The position numbers and the translations under genes were made by a program. From positions 682,001 through 746,000 of the forward strand of contig NZ_RQJO01000008.1 of NCBI RefSeq assembly GCF_003858635.1: 64,000 nucleotides of DNA. The letters are read 5' to 3'. Under the pieces are notes generated by a model. The model worked only from the letters and a program-made list of their open reading frames with translations. It ran no database searches and had not been told where the DNA came from. This document shows positions 27,153 through 36,451 of the stretch, piece by piece (the first letter of the stretch is position 1; every line of letters starts with the position of its first letter). This DNA comes from Larkinella rosea. GTDB lineage: Bacteria > Bacteroidota > Bacteroidia > Cytophagales > Spirosomataceae.

Positions 27153-27847
27153 AACGCATCGTCCACAAACATCCGCTCGCCATCCGCTGGTTTCACTGGA
27201 TCAATTTCCCGATTCTGGTCATCATGATCTGGAGCGGTTTGCTCATTTACTGGGCCTATCAACCCTACAAAATCCAGATCGGCGATGTGGTGCTGTTCAA
27301 ATTCTTTCCGAACTGGTTTATTCAGGCGCTGAACCTGCGTAGAAGGTTGGCAGAAGGCATGTCGTGGCATTTTGTGTTCATGTGGCTGTTTACGATCAAC
27401 GGAATTCTCTATTTTCTATACACGTTTCTTTCGGGCGAGTGGCGGTTTTTACTGCCCAACAAACACTCGTTCAGGGAAGCCTGGCTGGTGACGTTGCACG
27501 ATCTGGGGTTGCGAAAAACCGCTCCTCCGCAGGTGAAATACAATGGAGCACAGCGGATTGCCTATACGGCCATTCTGGTGATGGGCTTTGGATCACTGCT
27601 GACCGGTCTGGCGATTTATAAACCGACCCAGTTTTCGTGGCTGACCACGCTGACGGGAGGCTACGAAACCGCCCGACTGCTGCATTTTGCGCTGACGATC
27701 GGCTACGTCCTGTTTTTCGTGATCCACATCGCGCAGGTGGTCCGAACGGGCTGGAACAATTTTCAGGCGATGGTGACCGGTTTTGAGGTTGAAAAAGAAC
27801 GGCCCGAATCCTCACCACCCACGCCATCCGCTCCGGTTAATTCCTAA
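27149..27847 (+). CDS. Cytochrome b/b6-type membrane protein
   Basis: Inner-membrane diheme cytochrome b561-like subunit, 232 residues, of the Ni/Fe-hydrogenase/thiosulfate-reductase cytochrome b class. Four or five helices are visible. Candidate heme ligands lie in HPLAIRWFHWINF near the start, GMSWHFVFMWLF, RLLHFALTIGYVLFFVIHIAQ in the last helices. The C-terminus is Pro/Ser-rich and cytoplasmic. It starts within the stop of the S46 gene (ATGA overlap) and is followed 15 bases later by the molybdopterin protein, for which it is the probable electron-transfer anchor, as MsrQ is for MsrP. Confidence 0.85.
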   Translation: MKRIVHKHPLAIRWFHWINFPILVIMIWSGLLIYWAYQPYKIQIGDVVLFKFFPNWFIQALNLRRRLAEGMSWHFVFMWLFTINGILYFLYTFLSGEWRFLLPNKHSFREAWLVTLHDLGLRKTAPPQVKYNGAQRIAYTAILVMGFGSLLTGLAIYKPTQFSWLTTLTGGYETARLLHFALTIGYVLFFVIHIAQVVRTGWNNFQAMVTGFEVEKERPESSPPTPSAPVNS

Positions 27848-27862
27848 ACTGACCTCTGACCT

Positions 27863-28714
27863 ATGGCGACTGTCGATGAGAATGACGAAAAACGTCCCGA
27901 AAATGAACTTCACGGAGAGGCAATTCCGAACGAAAACCTTCCTGCGAAAAAACCGCATCGGGAAGAACTAACCTCCGAGCAGCAGATTCGTCGGCGGACG
28001 CTGAAAGCGTTTGCGTGGTTCGGACTGGCGGGGATTGTCCCGTACAGCGTCTGGAAATGGATCATGATCCAGCCCAAAGAAGCCCGGCTGCCGAAGGTAT
28101 TTCGGGAGGTTTTGACTGCGAATGAAAAAGTAGCCAATAGCTATTTCAGCAACGTCAACCTGGCGCCGACTTTTCCGAAAGAACAGGCCGCTAAAAATGT
28201 TCGGGTCAACGGCAAAGACGGTTTGCGGAGCCCGATCGACAAAGAAGCCTGGCGATTAACTGTTGAGCGGCCCGGGCAGAAACCGCTGCTGGTTTCGCTC
28301 GATGAGCTGAAAGCGATGCCAAAACAGGAGATTATTTACCAGTTCAAGTGCATTGAAGGCTGGAGCCAGATTCAGCACTGGGCGGGGGTGAACTTCGCCG
28401 AATTTGTTACTAAATACCAGCTTGGGAAGAAAACCGGCTCCGATGACTGGTACCCCTACGTTGGCCTGAAAACGCCGGATGGTGGTTATTACGTGGGCAT
28501 CGATACGCCGAGCGTTCTGCATCCGCAGACGATTCTGGCTTATGAAATGAATAATGAGCCATTGCAGGACTTGCACGGCGCCCCGCTCCGGTTGATTATC
28601 CCGGTCAAATACGGCGTTAAAAACCTCAAACGGATCGGCAGCATCTGGTTCAGCGACGAGCGCCCCCGCGACTTCTGGGCGGAACGTGGGTATGATTATC
28701 ATGTTGGTTTGTAA
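27863..28714 (+). CDS. Sulfite-oxidase-fold molybdopterin oxidoreductase (MsrP/YedY-like)
   Basis: Molybdenum-cofactor enzyme, 283 residues, with the SUOX fold. Cys in QFKCIEGWSQIQHWAG is the expected Mo-thiolate ligand. LHGAPLRLIIPVKYGVKNLKRI is the conserved cofactor-binding C-terminal part. An unusually long charged N-terminus (about 45 residues) precedes RRRTLKAFAWFGLAGIVPYS, which looks like a Tat signal or uncleaved anchor. Paired with the cytochrome b, it probably reduces or oxidises a periplasmic small molecule or protein methionine sulfoxide; the substrate is not deducible. Confidence 0.88.
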   Translation: MATVDENDEKRPENELHGEAIPNENLPAKKPHREELTSEQQIRRRTLKAFAWFGLAGIVPYSVWKWIMIQPKEARLPKVFREVLTANEKVANSYFSNVNLAPTFPKEQAAKNVRVNGKDGLRSPIDKEAWRLTVERPGQKPLLVSLDELKAMPKQEIIYQFKCIEGWSQIQHWAGVNFAEFVTKYQLGKKTGSDDWYPYVGLKTPDGGYYVGIDTPSVLHPQTILAYEMNNEPLQDLHGAPLRLIIPVKYGVKNLKRIGSIWFSDERPRDFWAERGYDYHVGL

Positions 28715-28738
28715 CCATTCTGGATTGGGATAACGTGA

Positions 28739-28785
28739 CCCCGGATTTTGTCCGGGGCTAATGATGGAAGCCTTTCAGGCTTTTG
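28739..28785 (+). terminator. Two hairpins ending the S46-cytochrome-MsrP operon
   Basis: CCCCGGA-TTTTG-TCCGGGG (28739-28757) is followed by AAGCCT-TTC-AGGCTT (28768-28782) with a short T-run. The second has the form of an intrinsic terminator. Confidence 0.6.
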
Positions 28786-28787
28786 TG

Positions 28788-28816
28788 TTGAAAGAACCCG
28801 GTTTTTGTTATCTTCG
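28788..28816 (+). promoter_or_regulatory. Putative promoter of the S9 peptidase
   Basis: TTG (28788-28790), 18 bases, then TATCTTCG (28809-28816), one mismatch from TAnnTTTG. The ATG lies 26 bases further on. Confidence 0.45.
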
Positions 28817-28841
28817 GAATTCATTCAGCAACAACCTTCCC

Positions 28842-31088
28842 ATGAAAAAATTTCTCCTGCTCGCGGCCACTCTCGGGCTGCTGTTTCCATTTGCCCAGGC
28901 CCAAACCACTAAATCAAAGATCGTAGTCACCGACCTGACGCGAATCAAACAGGTGGGCGGGATCAAAACCTCACCTGATGGGAAACAGGCAATTTATACG
29001 CTGACGACGATTGAACCGGATGCGGACAAAAAAGAGGAATACGAATACAAGACGCACATTTATTTGTCGGGACTCAAAACCGGTGATGCCAAAGCATTGA
29101 CGAATGGCAGCGAAAGCGCCCGCCAGCCAGACTGGTCGCCCGATGGAAAGTCGATTGCGTTTGCCCGAACCGTCAAAGGGAAATCGCAGATTTTTGTCAT
29201 GCCATTGGATGGGGGCGAAGCCTGGCAGTTGACCAAACTGAGCTACGGCGCTTCCAGTCCGCAATGGTCGCCGGATGGCAAACGGATTCTGTTTACGGTG
29301 AGTGCGTCGCTGTCGGAAATCCTGAAAGATTCGCTCCTGAATCCCGGTAAAGCGGTTCCGACCTGGTCGCTGGAAAAACCGGGCTTCGCGACGAACGATT
29401 TTATCAAACCGGACAAAACTGTGAAGGCCAATCCCGACGGTTCGCTGGCCGAAATCCGGGCGTACCTGAACAAGGATGTTGAGGATAAAAAAGCCAAAGT
29501 GATCAACCGGCTGAATTTTCAGGGCGAATCAACGACCGAACCGGAATTGAATTTTACGCATCTGTATAGTATTGACGTCAACGAAAAGGCTACGCCGAAA
29601 CCGCTGACGCGCGGTTTTTATTCGTTTCAGGCCCCGGTCTGGATGCCGGATGGGCAGGGCATTCTGGCCGTCACCGATCGCGACACGCTCCGCCATCCCG
29701 ACCGCGAACAGGATGCCGCCATCGTCTGGCTGGCGGCCGATGGGTCCGGCAAACGAATCAATCTCCTGGCTGAATCCGGTAAAACCTATTCCGCACCGGC
29801 CATCTCACCCGATGGGCATCAGCTGGCGTTGCTGACCAGTTCGGCGCAGGGCGTCAACGTGGGGCAAATCGCTCTGGCTACACTAAACGGAACGACGGTT
29901 TCGGATTTACAACCGGTTTCCTTCGATCGTTCGGCGGGGAATTTGAAATGGGGGGCGGTGTCGGTGGCCGGTTCGAAAAAGAAGAAATCTCCGGCAACGA
30001 CGGCGTATGCGGTTTTCTTCACTGCTCCCTCGAACGGCGGTTTTCCGCTTTACCGGCTCGATCCGGCCACGAAATCGGTAACGCAATTGTCGGATTTTAA
30101 CAGTGGCATCAGCTCCTTTGATCTGGCGGGCAATCAGGCGGTTTTTGCCAAAACAGAGGTGGCCAATCCATCGGAACTGTACGTGGGCGAGTTGAGCAAT
30201 GCGAACGTCCAACAGCCGGTTACGGGCAACGCTGTCAAGTTAAGTAATCATAACGACTGGGTGTCTGGCAAAACACTGAGTTTTCCGGAAAAACGGACCT
30301 ATAAAAACACGAAAGGCCAAACCATCGAGTACTGGATCATGAAACCAACGGCGGTGGCAGCGGGCAAAAAACACCCGTTACTGCTCAATATGCACGGCGG
30401 CCCCACGGCGATGTGGGGGCCGGGCGAACCGTCGATGTGGCATGAATTTCAATATTTCTGCGCGCAGGGCTACGGCATTGTGTATGCGAACCCGCGCGGA
30501 TCGGGCGGCTACGGGATTGATTTTCAGCGCGCCAACGTAAAGGATTGGGGAACCGGACCGACGGAAGACGTGCTGGCAGCCGCGACTGATGCGGCCAAAG
30601 AAGCATGGGTCGATACGAGTCGGCAGGTGATTACGGGCGGTTCGTACGCAGGTTACCTGACGGCCTGGATTGTTGCCCACGACAATCGGTTCAAGGCAGC
30701 TTTCTCGCAGCGGGGCGTCTACGACCTGACGACGTTCATGGGTGAGGGAAATGCCTGGCGGCTGGTTCCCAACTACTTCGGTGGTTATCCGTGGCAAAAA
30801 CAGGCAGCGGAAGTCCTGGAAGCCAACTCGCCGTATACGTTTGTCGAAAACATCAAAACACCGCTGTTGATCAAACACGGCGAAAACGATTTACGCACGG
30901 GCGTGATCCAGAGCGAAATGATGTATAAAAGTCTGAAAATTCTGGGCCGCCCGGTCGAATACGTGCGGATGCCCGGTGGGACGCACGAGATGAGTCGTTC
31001 GGGGAACGTTCGGCAGCGGATCGACCGGATGCTGCGGATTTACGAGTTTTTCGAGCGCTATATCGGAGAGAAAAACAGTCGGCAATGA
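28842..31088 (+). CDS. S9 family peptidase (prolyl-oligopeptidase fold)
   Basis: Secreted serine peptidase of 748 residues from the ATG at 28842, giving a clean Sec signal ending FAQAQ. The frame is open upstream to 28761 but without a signal. The N-terminal half is a beta-propeller with PD40-like repeats (QPDWSPDGKSIAF, SPQWSPDGKRILF). The C-terminal alpha/beta-hydrolase has GGSYAG with nucleophile Ser601, Asp in HGENDLRT and His in GGTHEMSRSG. S9 enzymes of this shape (acylaminoacyl peptidase/DPP5-like) cleave short peptides. With the S46 enzyme nearby this suggests periplasmic peptide processing. Confidence 0.93.
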   Translation: MKKFLLLAATLGLLFPFAQAQTTKSKIVVTDLTRIKQVGGIKTSPDGKQAIYTLTTIEPDADKKEEYEYKTHIYLSGLKTGDAKALTNGSESARQPDWSPDGKSIAFARTVKGKSQIFVMPLDGGEAWQLTKLSYGASSPQWSPDGKRILFTVSASLSEILKDSLLNPGKAVPTWSLEKPGFATNDFIKPDKTVKANPDGSLAEIRAYLNKDVEDKKAKVINRLNFQGESTTEPELNFTHLYSIDVNEKATPKPLTRGFYSFQAPVWMPDGQGILAVTDRDTLRHPDREQDAAIVWLAADGSGKRINLLAESGKTYSAPAISPDGHQLALLTSSAQGVNVGQIALATLNGTTVSDLQPVSFDRSAGNLKWGAVSVAGSKKKKSPATTAYAVFFTAPSNGGFPLYRLDPATKSVTQLSDFNSGISSFDLAGNQAVFAKTEVANPSELYVGELSNANVQQPVTGNAVKLSNHNDWVSGKTLSFPEKRTYKNTKGQTIEYWIMKPTAVAAGKKHPLLLNMHGGPTAMWGPGEPSMWHEFQYFCAQGYGIVYANPRGSGGYGIDFQRANVKDWGTGPTEDVLAAATDAAKEAWVDTSRQVITGGSYAGYLTAWIVAHDNRFKAAFSQRGVYDLTTFMGEGNAWRLVPNYFGGYPWQKQAAEVLEANSPYTFVENIKTPLLIKHGENDLRTGVIQSEMMYKSLKILGRPVEYVRMPGGTHEMSRSGNVRQRIDRMLRIYEFFERYIGEKNSRQ

Positions 31089-31092
31089 GATA

Positions 31093-31173
31093 GGAACGGG
31101 GATTTGACGGATTAAACGGATTAGAACAGATTTTATCCGTGAAAATCCGTTACATCCGTCAAATCCGTGTTCC
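31093..31173. repeat. Palindromic intergenic repeat, family A copy 2
   Basis: Arms 31093-31122 (starting GGAACGGGGATTTGACGG) and 31144-31173 (ending GTCAAATCCGTGTTCC) pair over 30 bases with a few mismatches. The central 27 bases (31125-31151) are identical to the copy at 19811-19837. It starts 4 bases after the S9 stop and probably acts as a transcript end. Confidence 0.85.
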
Positions 31174-31246
31174 GATCAATTAGTCCCATAAAATCTACCG
31201 CAATAGATTGTTCAACCGGTTTGCAAAGTTGGATTTTGCACAGAAA

Positions 31247-31275
31247 TTGTTTTGTGTAACTAATGGTTACATTTG
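31247..31275 (+). promoter_or_regulatory. Upstream candidate promoter of the SusCD operon
   Basis: TTG (31247-31249), 18 bases, TACATTTG (31268-31275), an exact TAnnTTTG, in an AT-rich stretch about 500 bases before susC. Confidence 0.4.
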
Positions 31276-31333
31276 GTAAATTATAAAATATCAAAAATTT
31301 TGTTCCTATTTCCTTAAAAAAATAACAATTAAA

Positions 31334-31364
31334 TTTGGCAAATATATTGTTTTGATTACTTTTG
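31334..31364 (+). promoter_or_regulatory. Consensus promoter of the SusCD operon
   Basis: TTTG (31334-31337), 19 bases, TACTTTTG (31357-31364): both elements match the Bacteroidota consensus exactly. The surrounding 31180-31380 is markedly AT-rich. The predicted start near 31371 leaves a leader of about 400 bases. Confidence 0.65.
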
Positions 31365-31370
31365 GTTTAT

Positions 31371-31777
31371 CAACAAACCACAGTGACTTCTTCTTTCTGC
31401 TGGGACCATCCGCTGGCCGCACTACCGGATTGCCCCATACCGAATCATACGGTTTTTGCATGGAGCAAACCCGGTTCGGAGTAGCTGCCTGAGAAATTCA
31501 GTGCAGTTCGATCATTCCGTTAAGCCTTAATCAATCGATTTACCGACTATCCGGCCGGTCTGGCCGCACTTTGTTCCATTTGTTTCAAAGCTGCAGCAGA
31601 AATGTCGGACAAAGCACTGATCCGGAGCAATCCGATTATCAGCCATTGCCATGCGCCCGGTTGCGAAGGGCGGTTCGGCGAAGCGGCCAGTGTCCGGCCG
31701 TCCGACGCACCGGGTTTGCATGACAACGGAGTGTCCAACTATCCATCTTTATTCACTTTATTAACCTAAGCTGATTC
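31371..31777 (+). other. Long untranslated leader of the SusCD operon
   Basis: About 400 bases of mixed composition between the consensus promoter and the susC ATG, with no recognisable gene. It holds a short frame MEQTRFGVAA at 31458 and a 57-codon frame from 31598 that stops just before susC. Neither has protein-like features. Several short GC-rich inverted segments (for example CCGGCCGGTCTGGCCGC near 31550) could fold. I cannot assign a riboswitch class. Confidence 0.4.
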
Positions 31778-34700
31778 ATGAGGAGAACACTACTTCTACT
31801 AGTAGGTATGCTCTGGTTGTCGCTGGCAGTTGCCACGGCGCAGACGCGCACGGTCACCGGGACCATTCTGGCGGCCGAAGAAGGACCTCTCCCCGGGGCC
31901 AACGTCGTGATTAAAGGCAGCACAACCGGAACGACGACCGACAATCAGGGTAAATTTACCCTGAAAATACCCACCGAAAATGCAATCATTACGATCAGCT
32001 CCATCGGGTTTCTCACCGAAGAGATCGCCGTGGGCAACCGCTCGGTCATTGACCTTACGCTCAAAACCGACGTAAAATCGCTGGCCGAAGTCGTGGTAAC
32101 GGCTTTTGGGGTTGAAAAGGAAGTGAAATCTCTCGGCTACGGTGTGCAGGAAATCAAAGGCACGGCATTGACCGAAGCCCGTTCGTCGAACGTGGTCAAC
32201 GCTTTATCCGGTAAAGTAGCCGGTTTGCGCGTCAGTTCCAACGGCGGACCGGGTAGCGGCTCCACGATCCAAATCCGGGGTGCCTCATCGGTTTCGGGTA
32301 ACAACCAACCGCTGATCGTTGTCGACGGCGTACCGATTCAGCAATCGTTCGACAAGACGTACGGTTCCGGTATTTCGGAAGTCAATCCGGATAACATCAA
32401 GGAAATGAGCATCCTGAAAGGCCCCAATGCGGCTGCCCTTTATGGTTCACGGGCGGCCAACGGGGTGATTCTGATTACGACCAAAAACGGCGCCGGGACC
32501 AAAGGCATTGGCGTGGAAATCAACTCCAACGTCACCTTCGAACGCCCGTGGATCAAACCCAAATTCCAGAATACCTACGGGGGCGGAAACGGCTACCGGA
32601 CGTGGTATAACGACGGCTGGTCGGGTGCCATCACCGATCCGCTCGAAGTACAGCAATACCAGGCCGCTTACGGGAAAAGTGCACCGCTGACGGGTACGGA
32701 AGGAACCGATGAAAGCTGGGGCGGACCCATGGACGGGCGACTGGTCCGGCACTGGTGGTCGGGCAAGGATGTGGCACCATTGACGCCCAATCCGAACGGC
32801 TGGGACGATTTCTGGCAAACCGGTCAAACCATCACCAACAGCGTGGCGGTTTCGGGTGGAAATGACAAAGGAAGTTTCCGGCTATCCGTTGGCCGGATGG
32901 ATCAGAAAGGCCTGGTGTATTTCAACGACTTTTTCCGGAACAACTTCAAGTTTAACTCGGCTTATAACTTCACGTCGAAATTCAGCGCCACGGTTTCGGC
33001 CGAATACATCAAAACCGGTGGTAACCGCAGTTATAGCAGCGGTCAGGAGTTTATCTGGTCACACCGGCAAACGGACTGGGCCAAACTCCGCAACTGGCGC
33101 GACTACACGAGCGTTCATATCCAGCGCGCGCTTCCCGGAAAACCGGCCGACAGCGATCCGCCAAACTGGCAGCATACCTTCTTTACCAACCCGTTCTTCT
33201 CGTCGGAGATGTTACCTTCCAATAACGAAAAAGACCGGCTGGTGGGCAACATTGCCCTGAACTACAAAATTCTTCCTTTCCTGACGTTGATGGCCCGGAG
33301 CGGAACCGACGTCTGGACCGACACCCGGATCAGTATCAACAACTTCGAGCGGGTTCGGAACGGAAACCGCACGCCCGGCGCGTTTACGGAAGAAATATTG
33401 CGTCGCCAGGAAACCAACCACGATGCCATCCTGACGTTCAACAAAGCCATTAGTTCGGATTTTGCGACGAACATCCAGGTGGGTGCCATTTCACGGACTA
33501 ACTACTACAAGCGTAATTCTACCGCTGTGGGTGAACTGGTTGTGGATGGCCTGTACAACGTCTCCAACGCCAACCCCAGCCGGAATACGGCCCTGAGCGC
33601 GATTGAAAAATCGCAGGTGAACAGCGTCTTCGGCGCGTTGGAAGTGAGCTACAAAAACGCCCTCTTCCTGAACGCCACGGCCCGCAACGACTGGTCGAGC
33701 ACGCTGCCGTCCGACAACCGTTCGTACTTCTATCCGTCGATTTCGGGGAGCGCAGTCCTCACCGACCTGATCAATTTGCAGAGCAGCATTCTGTCGTTCG
33801 GGAAAATCCGGGCGAGCTGGGCGCAGGTGGGGAACGATGCGCTGCCGTATCAATTGCTGCAAACGTTCCGCGCCGGAACATCCTGGGCGGGTTCGACGCC
33901 GGAATTCTACGAAAACACCCAGATTGCCAACTCAACACTCCGTCCGGAGATCACGACCGGAACCGAGCTGGGGCTGGACGCCCGGTTTTTGAAAGGACGA
34001 ATCGGGTTGGACCTGACCTACTATAATCAGGTTTCCCGCGATCAGATTCTGGCCGTTGAAATCTCAAAAGCGAGCGGTTATAACTCCCGAATCCTAAACG
34101 CCGGGAAAATCTCCAACAAAGGACTGGAAATGGTTTTGACCGGAACGCCCGTCAAAACCGCTACCGGTTTTAGCTGGGAAACCACGCTGAACTTCTCCCG
34201 CAACCGCAACAAAGTGCTGGAACTGGCCGAAGGCCTGACGACGTATACGCTGGCTACCCGGCAGGGATTGATCACCGAAGCGCGCGTTGGACAGCCTTAC
34301 GGCAGTTTCTTCGGAACCGGTTTCGACCACGCGCCCGATGGACAAACGATTTACGGTGCCAACGGGTTGCCGGTGGTTTCGACCACGCCCCGTACGCTGG
34401 GCAACGTGCAGCCGAAATGGACGGGTGGCTGGTTGAACAGCCTGACATTCAAAGGTTTCTCGATTTCGGCGCTGGTCGACGTGAAATGGGGTGGTGACTT
34501 CTTCGACGAAGGAACCGGCACCGCCCGCTGGACGGGTCAGTACGAAGAAACCGCCATCGGTCGGGAAGAAGGTGTGATCGGAAAAGGCGTGTACAACGCC
34601 GGGACGAAAGAAGCGCCGAACTACGTACCGAACACGGTGATCGTACCGGCGAAAACGCTCATTGCTTATAACAACCCGCGCAGCTACCACGAAGCGTCGA

Positions 34701-34951
34701 TCTACGACGGCAGCTACGTAAAACTCCGCGAAGCGACGATTGGCTACCAACTGCCAGCGGCTTTCCTGAACCGGATGAAAATTCGCTCGGCCAAGGTTTC
34801 GCTGGTGGGCCGGAACCTGCTGATGCTGTTCAAGAACACGACCCACGTCGATCCTGAAGTGGACCGGTTTGGAGCCAATCAGCAAGGATTTGCGTACGGC
34901 GAATTGCCCAGTTCGCGCAGCATTGGTGCTAACCTGAGTCTATCCTTTTAA
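31778..34951 (+). CDS. SusC/RagA-family TonB-linked outer-membrane protein
   Basis: Outer-membrane TonB-dependent transporter, 1057 residues, forming the barrel of a SusCD complex. The order is Sec signal (ends ATAQ), a CarboxypepD_reg-like domain (VTGTILAAEEGPLPGANVVI) about 24-110, a TonB-box-like region, then the plug with the SusC signatures ALSGKVAGLRVSSNGGPGSGSTIQIRG and QPLIVVDGVPI, then a barrel ending IGANLSLSF. SusD follows 21 bases after the stop. The cargo is unknown. No glycoside hydrolase is adjacent; instead an exported aminotransferase is. Confidence 0.95.
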   Translation: MRRTLLLLVGMLWLSLAVATAQTRTVTGTILAAEEGPLPGANVVIKGSTTGTTTDNQGKFTLKIPTENAIITISSIGFLTEEIAVGNRSVIDLTLKTDVKSLAEVVVTAFGVEKEVKSLGYGVQEIKGTALTEARSSNVVNALSGKVAGLRVSSNGGPGSGSTIQIRGASSVSGNNQPLIVVDGVPIQQSFDKTYGSGISEVNPDNIKEMSILKGPNAAALYGSRAANGVILITTKNGAGTKGIGVEINSNVTFERPWIKPKFQNTYGGGNGYRTWYNDGWSGAITDPLEVQQYQAAYGKSAPLTGTEGTDESWGGPMDGRLVRHWWSGKDVAPLTPNPNGWDDFWQTGQTITNSVAVSGGNDKGSFRLSVGRMDQKGLVYFNDFFRNNFKFNSAYNFTSKFSATVSAEYIKTGGNRSYSSGQEFIWSHRQTDWAKLRNWRDYTSVHIQRALPGKPADSDPPNWQHTFFTNPFFSSEMLPSNNEKDRLVGNIALNYKILPFLTLMARSGTDVWTDTRISINNFERVRNGNRTPGAFTEEILRRQETNHDAILTFNKAISSDFATNIQVGAISRTNYYKRNSTAVGELVVDGLYNVSNANPSRNTALSAIEKSQVNSVFGALEVSYKNALFLNATARNDWSSTLPSDNRSYFYPSISGSAVLTDLINLQSSILSFGKIRASWAQVGNDALPYQLLQTFRAGTSWAGSTPEFYENTQIANSTLRPEITTGTELGLDARFLKGRIGLDLTYYNQVSRDQILAVEISKASGYNSRILNAGKISNKGLEMVLTGTPVKTATGFSWETTLNFSRNRNKVLELAEGLTTYTLATRQGLITEARVGQPYGSFFGTGFDHAPDGQTIYGANGLPVVSTTPRTLGNVQPKWTGGWLNSLTFKGFSISALVDVKWGGDFFDEGTGTARWTGQYEETAIGREEGVIGKGVYNAGTKEAPNYVPNTVIVPAKTLIAYNNPRSYHEASIYDGSYVKLREATIGYQLPAAFLNRMKIRSAKVSLVGRNLLMLFKNTTHVDPEVDRFGANQQGFAYGELPSSRSIGANLSLSF

Positions 34952-34972
34952 TTCCGGAAAAACGATTTCACG

Positions 34973-36439
34973 ATGAAGATCATAAAAGCACTTTTTCTCA
35001 GCCTTGGCCTGATCACGCTGGCGGGTTCCTGCACCTCGGAGTTTGACAAAATGAACGTCAGCCCGAACGACCCGACTTCCATCAGCCCACAGTATCTGCT
35101 GCCGTATGCCCTCGAAGCGTCAATCGACCGGTATTGGGGTGTTCGGACGCGTTTTGAGCGCCTGAATCTGGATGGCGCGATGTGCTGGATGCAATACCTG
35201 ACCCGCAACATTTACTCGAACGAAGGCGATAACTACGAAGTTTCGGTGGGATTTTACACCAACAACTGGAAAGGGTTTTTCAACGACGGTCAGGTCAATT
35301 ACCAACGGATTATTGCGCTGGCCGGACCGGGTGGCAAATTCGAAAACGCCAATTACGAAGGCGTGGCGCTGGTGATGCGTTCGTGGGTATTCTCCCTGCT
35401 GACGGATGTGTATGGACCGATTCCGTATACCGATGCCCTGAAAGGAACCGCTGAAACCCCCAATTACTCGCCGACGTATGATCCCGTCGAAACGGTTTAT
35501 GCCGGTTTATTGAAAGACCTGAAAACCGCCAACGAAAAACTGAGCGTGACGGGGCCTTCCATTGCCGGTGATATCCTGTACGGTGGTGACATCCTGAAAT
35601 GGAAAAAATTTGCCAACTCCCTGCGGTTGAAATTAGCCAACCGGCAGGCGGTGAAAAAACCGGCTGAGTCGAAAGCAATTATGGCCGAGATTCTGGGCAA
35701 TGCCACGACCTATCCGGTTTTCACGAGTAATGCCGACAACGCCAAGCTGACCAACTCCGCCGTTTTGCCGAGTAATAACGAATGGCATCAGGTGATGATT
35801 CAGGATGGCCGGACCGACTGGAACATCAGCAAAACCATCGCCGATCGGCTGAACGAACTGGGCGACAGCCGGATTACGGTGTATGCCGTGCCGAACAAAG
35901 CCGGTAAATACGAAGGCCACGCCAACGGGTTGCCCGATGCGGTGGCGACGGCTTACCTCGGAACCAGCTCGGTTTTGGGAACCTACTTCACCGCCCCGAC
36001 GGCACCCGCCGTGATCATGACTTTCTCGGAGTTGAACCTGATTCTGGCCGAAGCCGCTGCCGATGGCGACATCACGGGCAGCGCGCAGACCTACCTGGAA
36101 AAAGGAATTGCCGCATCGTTCGATCAATACGGGTTGACGGTTCCGGCCGGTTATCTGGCCAAAGTGGGCCCGGCCACCAAAGCGACGATTATGGAGCAAA
36201 AGTGGATTTCGCTGTTCGGGCAAGCCATCGAAGCCTGGACGGAATACCGCCGGACGGGCCTGCCGGTGTTGCCCGCGAAAGATTCGCGCGCGGTTTTTTC
36301 CAACGACGGCGTGTTGCCGACCCGCCTGAAATACCCGACTTCGGAGTACTCCCTGAACAAGGTGAGTCTGGATAAAGGCATCTCGCTGCTCGGCGGAGCC
36401 GACGATATGAAATCCAAATTGTGGTGGGTGGAGAAGTAA
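34973..36439 (+). CDS. SusD/RagB-family surface lipoprotein
   Basis: Surface-exposed lipoprotein lid of the SusCD importer, 488 residues. Signal ITLAGSC with lipobox is followed by CTSEFDKMNVSPNDPTSI. TPR-like helices typical of the SusD_RagB family follow, with SDRYWG-like and YGPIPYTDAL motifs near residue 150 and a C-terminal QKWISLFGQAIEAWTEYRR segment that is characteristic of the SusD-like_2 group, whose members often import peptides or small molecules rather than large glycans. Co-transcribed with susC and the two following genes. Confidence 0.93.
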   Translation: MKIIKALFLSLGLITLAGSCTSEFDKMNVSPNDPTSISPQYLLPYALEASIDRYWGVRTRFERLNLDGAMCWMQYLTRNIYSNEGDNYEVSVGFYTNNWKGFFNDGQVNYQRIIALAGPGGKFENANYEGVALVMRSWVFSLLTDVYGPIPYTDALKGTAETPNYSPTYDPVETVYAGLLKDLKTANEKLSVTGPSIAGDILYGGDILKWKKFANSLRLKLANRQAVKKPAESKAIMAEILGNATTYPVFTSNADNAKLTNSAVLPSNNEWHQVMIQDGRTDWNISKTIADRLNELGDSRITVYAVPNKAGKYEGHANGLPDAVATAYLGTSSVLGTYFTAPTAPAVIMTFSELNLILAEAAADGDITGSAQTYLEKGIAASFDQYGLTVPAGYLAKVGPATKATIMEQKWISLFGQAIEAWTEYRRTGLPVLPAKDSRAVFSNDGVLPTRLKYPTSEYSLNKVSLDKGISLLGGADDMKSKLWWVEK

Positions 36440-36451
36440 TTGTAATTAACC

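Noticed and set aside
28761-28841. Longer N-terminus of the S9 peptidase
   Set aside because: The extension spans the promoter and terminator region and would bury the Sec signal that begins at 28842.
31598-31771. 57-codon frame in the SusCD leader
   Set aside because: Composition is not protein-like and no similarity is recognised; retained only as part of the leader description.
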